DNA of 64,000 nucleotides from Homalodisca vitripennis (Eukaryota; Arthropoda; Insecta; Hemiptera; Cicadellidae). The stretch lies in assembly GCF_021130785.1 (NCBI RefSeq), contig NC_060207.1:190920001-190984000 (forward strand), in the 5' to 3' direction. Positions 11,591 to 23,835 of this stretch are shown one piece after another (the first letter of the stretch is position 1; each line of letters opens with the position of its first letter). A program made the position numbers and the translations under genes. The notes beneath the pieces are model-generated. The model saw only the letters and a list, made by a program, of their open reading frames with translations. It was not told the origin of the DNA and did not search any database.

Positions 11591-11956
11591 ATGGAAATGC
11601 AATTTAATCAATTAATTCAACCGACTATCGATTGCAGATTTATAAAATGTTCAATCTACATATTAGCAACGTTATCGGTATTGAACTTCCACGTTAACGC
11701 CGTGATAGCGGCTGGTAATCTTCAGCCGGCTGGTGATGGTAACGGCATGAACCCGTCTAATCCCATTCACGTACAACCAGTTCCCGTCTTGGGTGGAATG
11801 TACTTGATTATGCCGAAGGCCGCGACCAGGAAAGGTCGGCCGAATCGGATGCGACAAGTCCCGGCTTGTGTACCTTCTATATGCCAGTGGACTACAACAA
11901 AGGGGGCACAATACTTGCTCGCAAACGTTGCAGTACGGTATGCTTTTGTTGTATAA
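11591..11956 (+). CDS. Possible secreted protein of unknown function
   Basis: A 121-codon frame stands out because its DNA (about 11690-11900) is clearly richer in GC than the flanks. The translation has a hydrophobic run CSIYILATLSVLNFHVNA (residues about 20-37) that could act as a signal peptide, with cleavage near VNA-V or VIA-A. A proline/glycine-rich part containing HVQPVPVLGG follows, then a basic RKGRPNRMR segment and a CVPSIC pair. A possible splice acceptor (ATTGCAG, ending at about 11636) lies inside, so the true protein may start in an upstream exon and this ATG may be false. ATTAAA at about 12021 could serve polyadenylation. The opposite strand is also open here, which weakens the case. 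I do not recognise the family. Confidence 0.35.
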   Translation: MEMQFNQLIQPTIDCRFIKCSIYILATLSVLNFHVNAVIAAGNLQPAGDGNGMNPSNPIHVQPVPVLGGMYLIMPKAATRKGRPNRMRQVPACVPSICQWTTTKGAQYLLANVAVRYAFVV

Positions 11957-14900
11957 GATGAGAACTTTGTGTAAATTCCAGTTTCGTACAATATCTCCTT
12001 TTGCGTATGATTCGCACATGTAATTAAAGAAAAAAAAACGTAAAAACCTAACTAAAATAACTCAAAAACAAATGTGTAAGGCCTTTAAACAATTCCTACT
12101 CTCAAAACCCTTTTTTCGTGTCTCTAAAAGTGTTGTCGCAAACACAATTCAACTCAAACCAAATTCGTAAAGGTTTTTAATACTTCCTAAACATCTAATC
12201 TCAAAAACTGTTTTCATGTTTCTAAGAACATTGTTGCTATCAATTTTTTAAGCTTTTAACAATTTATCAAACATTCGAGTTCAAAAGATTAATTTGATTA
12301 GAAACATACCCACAAGAGAAATTCTTACATATCTTACCAGTAAAATTTCATTATATAATCTAAAAAATCATTTTTCAGTTAAATATACTTAGGCCTTTTA
12401 TCAAACTATCTAAGACACAACCATTTTCTTTTTATGTGAAGGAAACAGTATTTTTCCGGATATTTGCCACTAGGTTTCTAAATCTGCAATCTATAATCTC
12501 TTCCTCATGTGAATAACTAATCTAACTAAACCTATAATCTAAGTTACCAATCAAACCTATAGCGTTGTTGGCACGCGTAAGTTGTGAATAATAGCGAACA
12601 TCTAGTGTGTCAGCTACATGCGTAGTAACTCTAAAAATGCACTTAATAAAAAAAAACACCAAAAATTATTTTTAAGAAACTTCCAATACAGGTCTCAATA
12701 GGTCTGCACTGACCGACGAACCACATAGAAGTGATCAGGCTTTTATGTACCCATAACAATTTGATTGTCCTTTTTTGTTACGTAACAAAAGATACTCCAG
12801 TAATTAATAACGACTATCTGACAATATTTCAAAACTCTATTTCCTTGGTATGATAAATTGATTTCTAAATATCCGAAATTTAAAAACACACATGCATATA
12901 AACAATTTTTAAATTAATACTTTTATAAATATTTTTTTATGTAAATCAACCTATTGCTTGGTTACAACACCCAAAACTCATGGCGGCACTTACAAAAAAT
13001 GTCTGTACAACTTCATCAAACATGACCCTCAGAACCAAAAGCCCCCTATCATTCAAAATGTTTTATATATTTTAAAGATTACGATCCTAACCAAGGATTG
13101 TCTACAAAGAATATTGAATTATTAACTCCAAAATGGCCTCAAACACCAATATTGTATACACTCGCCAACATTTACAAAACCCATTCGTCCTCCTCCTGGT
13201 AGAAGTCCAACAAAAAGAATTTCGGCTAATTTTTATGATCAACTTTAACTGCTTATAAAATCTTAACCATCCTATACAAAACGTTCTCATGACTTCATTG
13301 AAAAAAATTACTGCTATACAACAACCAAGAATTAATAAAGGCTTCCCTTATCCTGAAGAAATTTTAAATATGTTAAAATTTTTGAAAATCGAACAATCTC
13401 ACCGGTTAATTCTAAATCTAAGCACCCAATTTTTTTAAATTTAAGAAGTAACTTTTCCAAATTTCCTTCTGTGCCATTAATGATACAACAGCTGGGTCTT
13501 TAAATATTTTAGTTGCGTATTTACATTTTGTGCTATTTTCTTATTTTTTGTGTTTATTTATTATTATATTCGTATTTTATACTTCCTAAAGATGTGTTTA
13601 TAAAATTCCACGAAATAAAGAAGCTTTTTATCTACTGCCTTCCATTCCAATAAGTAAATTACTATACATAAAACAGCTTGTAAAAACAATAACTGTCCCA
13701 AAAAGTTTCCATAAAACAAGTTTGTACATTGTTGTTAATAAAAATAATTCTTTAGTATATCGGTTTTCAAGATATTGATTACGTGTAAATTCCATAAGAA
13801 ACTTTATCCTGATAGGAATGCTAAATCTTGGTTTTTGTTTCAAAATAGCGGATTTTTTTTCATTAATCAATGAACAATTCCATCCATTATTTATGAACGT
13901 GGAGAAAAGGGTAATATTGTTCTGAAATGCATATAAAATTTACTAAGCATTTTATAAGAAACGACTGTTTGTATTTTTAACGGTTTTGAAGATATTGAGT
14001 ACATGTAAATCCCATGAGAATAAAATTAATATTACTTATATTTATTATTATTCTAATTGTAAATAAGACACCATCAATTAATCTTAACCGTCATCGTATC
14101 CAACATGGAGAAGTAAAATAAATCAGTTATATCCTCTTCTTACAAACGTTAAGAATTGGTTCCTAGCATTAGCTCTCGATTAAAAAATTTTGTAGAATAT
14201 TCATATTTAAAAGCCAGGAAAAATTATGTTCTCTACACTCGGATGGAATAGCCATACTAGGGCTATAATTACAAAAGCACTTATTACTAGAGACTTATAC
14301 GTTACATTAAGTGTTAGGAGGATCTATCCTTTTAATGTTAAAATTCTAAAAAATTGTTTTAATCCTCTCTATCACCAAAGCAAATATTTGTGTCAAAGAG
14401 AACTGTAACTACTCACTCGTTATAAGTACAGGATATCCTAGAGTGCAAAATAATAAACCGTGATAGTCTGTAATAACGCATGGAAATTTTCATGGGCATA
14501 AAAACGAGGCTCTGGTAGTTTTATGACTAACTGTGACAAAACGGAACTGCTTACGAAGGAAGTCCTTTATATTGTGTAAGGAAGTCCAGGATTTTAATTA
14601 TATAAGAAATTTCTTCTGGTGGTAAGTCTTTAACGCTGTTCATAAAACGACATTGAAAATGCCGTTAGTAAATTACTGGACTTACAGTTAATTATGTCTA
14701 GTATATAAAAAGAATTCCTCAGTAGCATCGTGTAATGTATTTACTACTAATCATTACTTAATGAGGTATATCTACCATACAAATGTTATAATTATATTGA
14801 TAAGACAATCTCTAATTGCTTACCCTTATAATTTATTACTAAAGAGTTGAACACAAGAAACTATTACGAAAAAAGATGGATTAAAATTCAATTATTCTAT

Positions 14901-15720
14901 ACGATATTTTTTTCGTTTTAACTATTATTTTTAAGTTTTGGCAGGCAGTATTTTGGGGGCCTGAATGCAGAGAGTAAAACAAATTCTATGAATACAATCT
15001 AAATACTAAATAGATTTTCTCTGCGACATTCATGTGTTTGGTTGAATAGATCCAACGATTTCAGTAACACTAATTATTTTAGACCAATGTAGAGGGACCC
15101 TTAAGTCTAAGTCCGTAACTTTTTTTAGTAAAAAGACTTTTGATGTAACACGATGGGGACCTATGATATTTTTGAAACATAAATAGACATGTATCAGATA
15201 CACATCTTTCAGTGTTGTTGTATCGGAGGTTATGTAAAATTGAGGAGTTATCTTCGGCTTCGTAAGCAATGTATTTTTGTTTTAAACGCAGGGACTCCAT
15301 CAGCCTATCCTTTTTCAATGGTATTTGAAACAATTCTGAGATAAGTCGTAATCACCGAAATCTTTTTGATACGTTTTAGATTAAGTTTAAAGATGGAGCC
15401 CTACAGTCGAAGAGTGTACTTGCTTTTTACAAAGTACCTCTGAAATGTCTCAAATTTCTCTCCAATATTTCATTATATTTTATTGAATAGCTCCAACGAT
15501 TACAATAACAATTGGAATTGGAGAAAATAAGTCTAAAATGAGACTAAAATCGAAGTTATAAACTTTTCAAGTAACACACTATGTAATAAACTGTGGCATT
15601 ACTGTAGTTGATTGTAATATCCCAATGAAACAAAACTCGGACGAAGAAAAGCTTCTACACTTAACATGACATCTGACAGATGAATAAAAACAAACATTTA
15701 CTATGAACTGTGAGAGAAGG
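11957..15720. other. Gene-free AT-rich stretch
   Basis: No gene is supported. At 12438-12468 there is a 31-base match, with four differences, to an arm of the hairpin at 41985-42093, suggesting a dispersed repeat. Weak direct similarity is visible between about 13769-13800 and 13989-14020. Short open frames here (13102-13290, 13628-13870, 14226-14408, 15030-15333) show no domains. Confidence 0.4.
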
Positions 15721-15730
15721 GTGAAGAGGG

Positions 15731-15776
15731 GGGAGAGAGATGGGGGAGAGAGAGAGAGAGAGAGAGAAGAGAGAGA
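15731..15776 (+). repeat. GA microsatellite
   Basis: An interrupted (GA)n tract of about 45 bp with one G run. On the minus strand it yields a serine/leucine-rich open frame that is not a gene. Confidence 0.9.
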
Positions 15777-16327
15777 CCGTTAGAATTTTATAAAATATAA
15801 AATACATGACCAACATTTCCGAACTGACTAAACACTCTTGGTGGCTTTGAACGTTTCTAGAGTTTGTTATGAATTTCATTTAGTTATACTCATATGTAAG
15901 GTGACTAAGTCCATATCCTTCTATATACATATCGAATACAAACCTATTGAGTAGCGTTTATAACCAATTCCACTAGGGCAAGATCCCCTTAAAGATCCCA
16001 TTGCAGATCTTTAAAACTTAGTGATACTAAATTTTATGTACCACCGAACAATGAAAAGGGCCTAAAAACCGCGTTACCTTTACAATCCTTTCATCGTTAA
16101 AAGCAAACCTTAAACAAATAACAGTACTTAGTCCAGAAGAATTTGCCAAAGCTGAGGATTACATACCTATTCTATAACCTATAGATATATAACCTTTTCA
16201 TGCGAGGTAATTTCAAACTAGCAGGGTCGTGTTCGAAAGGATCAAGGCTGCTTCAGAACTCTAACGTCAACAGCAATTACCACTCCTGGCCTTTCACCTT
16301 AATGACAAAATTCCCGAACTGACTAAA

Positions 16328-16427
16328 CCCCCCCCCCCCCCCCACCCCCCCCCCCCCCCACCCCCCCCCCCCCCCACCCCCCCCCCCCCCCACCCCCCCC
16401 CCCCCCCACCCCCCCCCCCCCCCACCC
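16328..16427 (+). repeat. (C15A)n minisatellite, exact 16 bp period
   Basis: A run of C is interrupted by single A bases at 16344, 16360, 16376, 16392, 16408 and 16424, exactly 16 bases apart. The opposite strand is G15T repeated, which would be expected to form G-quadruplexes, and this strand i-motifs. A second array with the same unit lies at 21772-21871. Confidence 0.95.
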
Positions 16428-16429
16428 AA

Positions 16430-17940
16430 CTTATTAATATTGTATACGTAAAAAATATATTTACGATAATTTTAGAATTGGAATTGTAGTCTTCAACTTG
16501 GTATAATTAATGATCGTGTCTGACCTCGTATAAATATACAGTACTTGTAATGGCCTATTATTAAATGTGGCACGTGAATAATCTTACAAACACAGTAAAT
16601 TACCGAAATATTTAAATACGAATGTAAGCCAAAGCACTAAACACTACATTAATTTTAAATACACACAGTATTTACTAAACTGCAATGGTAATTTAATAGG
16701 TCAATAAACATTTATGCTTCTTTTTGTGCAAATTTAAGTTAAACCAGTTAAAGCCTTAATAGGCCAGAAAGAACGTTTATACAAACAATTTATTATCAAC
16801 CATACACAAATAAATTTGACGTAAAGCCGTACATTTTACGCGATCAATACATAAAAAACTATACTTTATTGTTAGGGCCTCGACTTTACAAACTATACTA
16901 CTAAGATTTAGTAACGAGTTTCTTAGGAGGGATAGAAGTTAATTTTGTCCTAAAACACTATTGCTATTTCTTATTTTCCCCCCTTTATAATTGATATAGA
17001 AATAAATATTCCCACAAGTAAACACTGTCTTGTATTGTTATATTTTAATGGGGGAATTGGTCCATTGGGTCTAATCAAACAATATAGTGTACCAGTAAAG
17101 ATCTACTCGAAATGCTTTGTTGTCTGCTTAAATGGGTTTTCTTGAAAGATATTTCATAAAAAAAGTCACCGTCATTTCATACTGTGCATACAGGCCATTT
17201 GGTTTATGCACTAAAACGGGGGACTTGTAAACATGATAACTGTCGTAATGGTGTTTTTTTTTTATCAAACCAAACTTAGTACGTACCGATAGGTCTAATA
17301 ACTAAGGTACTAGAATACATGCCATGGACAAGTTTTCGTTCAGCCCAGTATCAACCAATTAAAAGTTTCAAGATGAGACGGCCGAATCGCAATTATTAAA
17401 AATGTAATCTCTACTTCACAACACAGAACAAAAAAAATAATGTATTCCGTGTCTGTATCTTATACTCGTGTATACTCATTTACGTTAAAATCTGTCCTTC
17501 AATGGGGTTTTTCTATGCGCTATTACAACTACTGAAATATACAATTTAAACCAAGGAAACGAATCTTTAACAATGTCTTTAAACAAGATTTAGAAAGTAT
17601 TTTCCGGACCATTAACATATCGGTTCGTAAAGGTTAATTATGCCTCATGGCCATCAGTGCGGTTCACAGTAGCACTATCAACTAGTGTTTTATCGCCTAA
17701 ATTTTTAAGATAAGAGCTGTACAATCATTATTTTATTGTGAGAAATACCCAACAACATGGCAGCGAAACAGTCGTTTTGTTAAAAACACATTGTAATATA
17801 ACCTTTTAAAATAACAACGCATCCTCAATTTGATACTTCGAAATGACAGCCATCAATGAAAGCTGCATTTTTTCGAATCATACAGGAATAGAAATTCCAT
17901 TGGAAGTAAATGTGAACCTTAAATGAATGAAAACATTCTA
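16430..17940. other. Gene-free AT-rich stretch
   Basis: I see no gene, RNA or recognisable repeat here. Confidence 0.4.
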
Positions 17941-17942
17941 CT

Positions 17943-17965
17943 GGGGGGGGGGGGGGGGGGGGGGG
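17943..17965 (+). repeat. G23 homopolymer
   Basis: Twenty-three consecutive G bases followed by T and three more G. It may be a single-unit relative of the C15A arrays on the other strand. Confidence 0.95.
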
Positions 17966-19086
17966 TGGGCGCATATGTTTTGCAGTGTGCTGGAGTTTCT
18001 GTAAATAGATAATCAATTTTCATATTTATTTGTCAAAAGTCACAAGTCGCAGTTTTGTATACAGGATGTTTTTTATAAATGGATTCATCATCGGGAACGT
18101 GGAAACTATAAATCTGATAGTAAACTATAAATGGGGAACCTTTCCTTAGTTTTCTGGAGATATTAAAAAATATTGACATAAAAAAATTTTACAGCCACCA
18201 TTTTCTAATATAGAGGTCAATTTGGTTTTGTCTTAGTATAAAAGCCCTTGTATTTTATTATTATTCTTGTTTAGAACAGTCATTTTTTAAGATTTTTAAA
18301 TTCTTGAGACTTTTTTCGATATTTCCCTTAATAATGGCTAATATGAGAGCTCAAAAGTGTTCAGAAATCCTTTTGTAATCATCTAAACTGTAAATATATT
18401 ATCTTAAATTTAGGAATGTTTCCTTTTGTTTTTTAAAAGTACGTACAAAATTTTGTGCTTTTTCAAACACAGCTGTTTAGTGGATGTAATTCCAAAGTAC
18501 GATAAAAAGCTTTAACAGTGAACACATGGGCAGGCGCACCAATTTATATTCAAACAAATTTGAACAAAAAGAATTGCTGTTAATATGAATAAGTCTCTTT
18601 TTGGGGTTTTAAACCATTATAAAATTATCTTAAAATTCTCATATATCAGATTAGAAATTTACTATTAAAGTAATAATACGAAAATGAACTGCCTGTTAGA
18701 AAGGTGGGCTTTTCCTAATGTCAAACTACATAAGGAACAATCAACACGTTAAGCTCTCAAAATGGTACGTTCGCGAGGTATTTGCAGAGACCCCCCTCCT
18801 CGGTAAATCTAGAAACAACTACCGGATTGTATTAGTTGCAGGTGCTGTGCTTCTCGGTAGTTCAAGTTAACTCATGTGTGATCTGAGTGGGTTTTTCGTC
18901 AGTTTGACGTCATCAATGGTGCTGCAAGTAAAAGAACGGGTTCGAAACGCCCTGAGTGTCGTTAGACCTCCGCGCCAGCACAAGTTGTTTTGTTGCTGTT
19001 GGAACTTCTCCATTTAATTTATCATTTGAAAAGTAATTTTCGTGTTTTATTTGATATTTTATCATAGAGTTTTCTCAGTTTTGATC

Positions 19087-19820
19087 ATGGATTCAGAAGA
19101 GAAGAAATTAAGCGCAGAAGTAGCAAGAAAAATGTGGAATGAAGTTGATAACACTTTCTTATTGGAGCCGGGAACAGTCATGATGAAGAGGACTATATCA
19201 AGTTCTTCTGACCGTCGACACTAATTCTGCTACAGATGATACCGAGGAAGGAAATGTTTGAGCAATGGTGGAAACCAAAAGCTGTAAGACAACTGTCATT
19301 GCGCATCTTCCGAAATGTCATCCGGAAGTCTGCACCAAAGAAGATTGCAACAAGTTTCATTGAAGGAAGTAAACACCAGTAGAGCCAAGGACGTAGCCAG
19401 AGAAAGGGTGGATTCCAAGGGGTCCGACCCAACCAAATTTGGAAATGTTTCAATTAATTTTTTAGTAAACGATTATTATTATGTAAATAATTTTCATATT
19501 AATCAAATAACTGTACATGTACGGTTGAGAAGATCGTTCTCAAACAAAGAAACCTGTCAAGAACATTTGAAGAAACAAAATGGCGTCCTTAACTCTGCTG
19601 CCCTCGACGTGAAAATATCAGATTGTCTGCTCCCCCCCTCCCCAAAATGTTTTTCATGGCTCACGTTCTTGAACAGAGCAAATGTGAAAAGAAGAAAAGT
19701 TCAATGCGTAAAGTGCGTCCAAGGAACAGTGACATAAAACAAGTGCTTCCTGTGCAAAATGTAATAAACCAATGTATGATAAAGCACACGATCAAAACTG
19801 GTTTTTTTGAAATGATGCGT
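19087..19820 (+). pseudogene. PiggyBac-like fragments, internally deleted
   Basis: The first part reads MDSEEKKLSAEVARKMWNEV and, after a frame change, an acidic HDEEDYIKFF stretch, like the acidic N-termini of piggyBac transposases. Near 19680-19790 a cysteine-rich tail appears across two frames, QCVKC followed by SCAKCNKPMYD, resembling the C-terminal zinc-binding tail of the same family. The catalytic middle is absent, as about 300 bp of unrelated AT-rich sequence lies between. Assignment rests on composition and motif style only. Confidence 0.4.
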
Positions 19821-20378
19821 GGCTTTGACAAGTTGAAAACTCAATAAGGACTAATTGTACAAATGTTCTGCCTAAATAGTTTAATCGATTTTTCCCCGGT
19901 AATTTCTGCGTAATTTTTTATATTTTGCTCTTTATTCATAAAAGCAATTAATTTGGTAAATTAAACAAATGTACGAGAACATAAAAATAAATAAGTGTAT
20001 TTAAATGTTTGTTAAAAACCGAAGGCATATTTTTAAGTTTCTAAAAGTTAAGGGTAATATTTAGTGAGTAAGAAAAGAATGTCGGGCGTAATCATTATAA
20101 ATCCAAAAGATAATACATTTTCAATACTAATTTCATTTTATATTAACGTGTTAAAAGGTTTGCACATGTATATAATTCATTTTATAAATACATTTTTTTA
20201 AACTGTTAATTTTTATACAAACTTTTAAGATTGGTAAGAATGCAGACAATATATTGAAAAAATCTTTGTTAAATACTTCAAAACCGGTGGTCGCAATAAT
20301 ACAATTCACATTATGATAAAATCACATATTTGAACAAAGTATATTTAGTACGTTATGATTAAATATTTGCTAAAAAAT

Positions 20379-20401
20379 GGAGGGTCTGTGGTAGACCCTC
20401 C
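20379..20401 (+). repeat. Perfect 9 bp hairpin GGAGGGTCT...AGACCCTCC
   Basis: A 9 bp stem with a 5-base loop. Subterminal palindromes of GGTCT/AGACC type occur in piggyBac-like elements, so it may mark the end of the fragment at 19087-19820. Confidence 0.6.
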
Positions 20402-20731
20402 ACGCCAGTGGTGGTGTCGACAATTAGACGAACGCCCGGAATACACAAGGAAAATATTATAAAAAGTGGACCAAAAGTAAAAATGTCCTCAAAATTACTT
20501 TTCCAACAACACAAAAATAATAATAAAAATACTTATTGTTAAAGAAAACCAAAGTTGACTAGGCATGTTGGCGGGCAATGTTTAAAAGTTTCACTGTACA
20601 TATTTTTTAAAATGTCTCCAAAAACAAAGAATGTTTTCCCATTTTAAAGTTGTAGCTGAGTTAGATTTTTATAGTTTCCTTCCAAGAGTCCACCAGGTAA
20701 GTGGCCTATTAAAAAAAAAACATCCTGTATA

Positions 20732-21771
20732 TTGAATGTCGAGCAAAATACAACATACTGAGTCGGAAGGACATATTTTGTGTTCCTTAATAATTATTGC
20801 TTTCAATGTTTGGTCCCTGTGAACGTTTTGATGTTACTAAACGTTTTTAAAAAGTCATCATTTTTAAAAACAGTGAAATTTGTCCATATTTTAAATTTAT
20901 TTTTTGTAAAAAATAAATTGTATTACTAATACAGAATAATTAACGCTCAAATTATGTTTAGAATGCAAATTTTAAACCACGTATGAGGCATGAAATGTTT
21001 TTCAAACCAAAAGGTGAATAAAGGATAAAATTGTAAAGGGATTTTGGACATAATTGTTTGTGTGTTTTTTGAACCCAAAGAAAGGTTCCCTCCACAGTAC
21101 ACAATATCCGAGACAAAAAATCAACGAAATATCCGATCATGAAATGTTTAGACTAAGTCTTTGAGGGTTTTCTGAGAGTTTTAAATTTAGTGATTACAAA
21201 TTTGAATAACCAATAATATAATCTCTAAGTTAAAAGATAAAGGATGTTTTTATATCGAGATTGTATATACAAACATAGTACGATCTATTTATTAGGATCA
21301 ATATTATTTATACGAAACCTCAAATTATTTATTACAGGAATCTCCCGAAAAGTCCAGAGGGGATTTCCTTTTTCGAGGGAAACATTGAGATAAATCAATC
21401 TCAGACCTGTAATTAGCTAGGACTAGGACGGGAAGGCATGTTAGCCGGATAGCCAGACTAGGCTATTGTTTGTTGTACATTACTGTGGTACATGCTTGGA
21501 AAGCTTCTCAGTCAAGGGCATCCAACCGGTTTGTAGCATGGCCCAAACCAGAATACTCTCATTACTTATTATTGAAGATCTGCTGGAATTTTCGAGGATT
21601 CTGGATGGAAATAAAATGACACTTGATCGATCGATCTTCTCACTGATACTCGATATTGATTTTGACAGGATTTATACCCTAAACGGAAAATCGTATGAAA
21701 CTTACACACCGTACGTAAATAATTGTGTCCCATTCCAATTACACAAATATTTTTTTATGAATGAAATTGTT
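20732..21771. other. Unassigned stretch
   Basis: No gene or known repeat is recognised. The open frame entering the C-run from 21466 is prolonged by the proline codons of that repeat and is not supported as a gene. Confidence 0.35.
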
Positions 21772-21871
21772 CCCCACCCCCCCCCCCCCCCACCCCCCCC
21801 CCCCCCCACCCCCCCCCCCCCCCACCCCCCCCCCCCCCCACCCCCCCCCCCCCCCACCCCCCCCCCCCCCA
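21772..21871 (+). repeat. Second (C15A)n minisatellite, exact 16 bp period
   Basis: Single A bases interrupt a C run at 21776, 21792, 21808, 21824, 21840 and 21856, again exactly 16 apart, with a last A at 21871. It is the same unit as at 16328-16427, about 5.4 kb away. Open frames rich in proline, or in glycine on the other strand, are by-products. Confidence 0.95.
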
Positions 21872-21880
21872 TGCGGCATA

Positions 21881-22310
21881 GCTTTGATCCAGATGTAAAT
21901 TGCAAAATAAGGAGAAAAAAACATAGCTTTAAGTAAATCCAGTGGTTAACACACTTCAACCTAAAACAAACAGAGAACAAACTGATTACAGTTCAATATC
22001 AATTTTAAGAGACAATTGAAAAAATATCAAAACTACATTTTTCATTATTGAAACTGAGAATTTATTCATCACCAGATCATTGATTCCATAGCATCTGCGG
22101 TGTTGCTTTGATCCAGATGTGCATTGCAAAATAAGGAGAAAAAACATAGCTTTAAGTAAATCCAGTGGTTAACACACTTCAACCTAAAACAAACAGAGAA
22201 CAACTGATTACAGGTCAATATCAATTTTAAGACCAAATTGAAAAAATATCAAAACTACTTTTTTTTATTATTGAAACTGAAAATGTATTCCATCACCAAT
22301 GGTTCTCAAA
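21881..22310 (+). repeat. Tandem duplication of about 224 bp
   Basis: The segment starting GCTTTGATCCAGATGT at 21881 is repeated from 22105 with small differences (single-base changes and short indels). The first copy begins immediately after the C15A array. No coding content is seen. Confidence 0.85.
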
Positions 22311-22899
22311 TATTGTTATTTTAATAGTATTGTTCTCCAATTTACTTTGCTAACAGTTTTTGCTTGCTCCCATTATTTTTTTACTTGACATGTATCATTT
22401 CTTTCGTCTTATACCACTTTACCAAGTTTTTAAAACATATTATCTTTGATTGTCCGTTTTACCAGTTGTATAATGAATTAAAAATAAATAAATATACCAA
22501 AATCTTTTAGACTAATTTAAATTAATCATAATTTCTTCAACTATCCTAAGAAAGTGTTTTTATACAATCCTGTCCTGGGGTGTGTGAGCTCTTATCCACT
22601 AAACTAGACCCCTCTTTGTTTCATCTTGGTGCTTTAAATCATTGAGTGTTATGCAATTATTATTTCTTGGGTCCCAGTATTGTTTTAAACTTTACCCATT
22701 ATGTCTCTCAGGACTATTTCAAACATTAGTCATCTCCAGTTTTTATCGAGCCTGTTATTTCACAACAGCAAGTTTTTAGTTGAGACATAGAGATATGTGT
22801 TCAGCATCTCTTACAACACAAAACACACACTCTCCTGCTACAGGATACCCTATTTCTACAAATATTTCTCAAAGAAACATGCACAGAGGGCTTTTGTAG
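22311..22899. other. Unassigned stretch before a mariner relic
   Basis: No separate gene is visible. The last part may belong to the degraded mariner element that follows. Confidence 0.3.
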
Positions 22900-23290
22900 A
22901 GACATCACTGACATTGTGACGTTTTGAGGCATTTGAGGGAAAATGTGCGTCATAAAAGGCCTTATTTGTGGAAAGACAAAAAAACTTTGCTGTTGCATCA
23001 TGACAACGCTCCAGCTAATGCTTCCATTAAAACAACATGGCTACCGTTTCACATACTGCCTATTCACCTGATTTAGCTGTGATTTTTGTCTTTCCTCTCT
23101 TCCCAAAATTGAAAATGCATATGAAAGGTTACCGTTTTTACAGTGTTGAAGACGAACAAAAAAAAACGCAGAAAGTTCTCAACAGTTTTTCCGGGAAAAG
23201 CCGTTTTTTTTTTACACTTTTCCGTCAAGAAAAAAACACTGGGTTCATTGTATCAACTCAAATGGAGCTTATTTCAAAGGGGATATTAGC
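22900..23290 (+). pseudogene. Mariner transposase relic
   Basis: Reading across frames gives RHLRENVRHKRPYLWKDK, then LLHHDNAPANASIKTTW, then ATVSHTAYSPDLA, then FPKLKMHMKGYRF and QKKTQKVLNSF. HDNAPA and YSPDLA hold the second and third catalytic aspartates of mariner (DD34D) transposases, as in the SETMAR-type sequences. At least one frameshift separates HDNAPA from YSPDLA, and the N-terminal half is missing, so this is a dead fragment. Confidence 0.85.
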
Positions 23291-23835
23291 CAATAATAGT
23301 CCAGGTAACAAAAGAAAAATTAAAAGGCCTAGTCTTGGTAAATTTTTGATACCCTCTCGTTTATAGTAAAAAGGTATTCATAGAAGGGGCAGAGTATAGT
23401 AAATAGCTTCAATTTTTAGAATAGTCATTGGTACTTTTATATATTAATAACAAAACTATCAATCGATATCAGCAACACATCTAAAATACTAAATAAAAGT
23501 AATATGTTTAAAATTAAAACAAATAATTGAATAAATATAATTGCATGTTATAAATAATAAAGGTCATAAATAAACAATTAGGACAGGTAATAGGACATTA
23601 TTTAATTACATAATAAAGAAAACAAACATTTGAAACCAAGAAAAACACAGCTAATCATCTCTCAAATTTATTTAGTTTTTCTAAAGATAAACTATAGTTT
23701 ATTTTTATTTATACGATCACGTTTACAAAAAAATGTGTTTATGATCTGAAAAATGTGTTTACTGTTGGGTACATGTGATTCAGTTATTGTTCAAATTAGT
23801 TAGTATCGGTTAATTATATCAATGGGCATGACTTA
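23291..23835. other. AT-rich spacer
   Basis: No gene or repeat is recognised in this stretch. Confidence 0.35.

Larger units (their letters stand above)
18060..20729. mobile_element. Old Tc1/mariner-like element with diverged inverted ends
   Basis: The outer ends TACAGGATGTTTTT and its complement are flanked by TA (18058-18059 and 20730-20731). The next 150 or so bases inward are also recognisably inverted copies: both contain GGAAACTATAAA, then a GGAGA(T/C)AT-type block and AAAAAATAT. The interior has no transposase of this family that I can read, and instead contains a different, piggyBac-like fragment. The divergence of the arms suggests age. Confidence 0.6.

Noticed and set aside
16328..16427. 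Regularly spaced repeat resembling a CRISPR array
   Set aside because: The unit is 16 bp of C15A with no spacers, in eukaryotic DNA.
21466..21980. Long proline-rich and glycine-rich open frames on both strands
   Set aside because: They exist only because the C15A array has no stop codons in several frames; their flanks show no domains.
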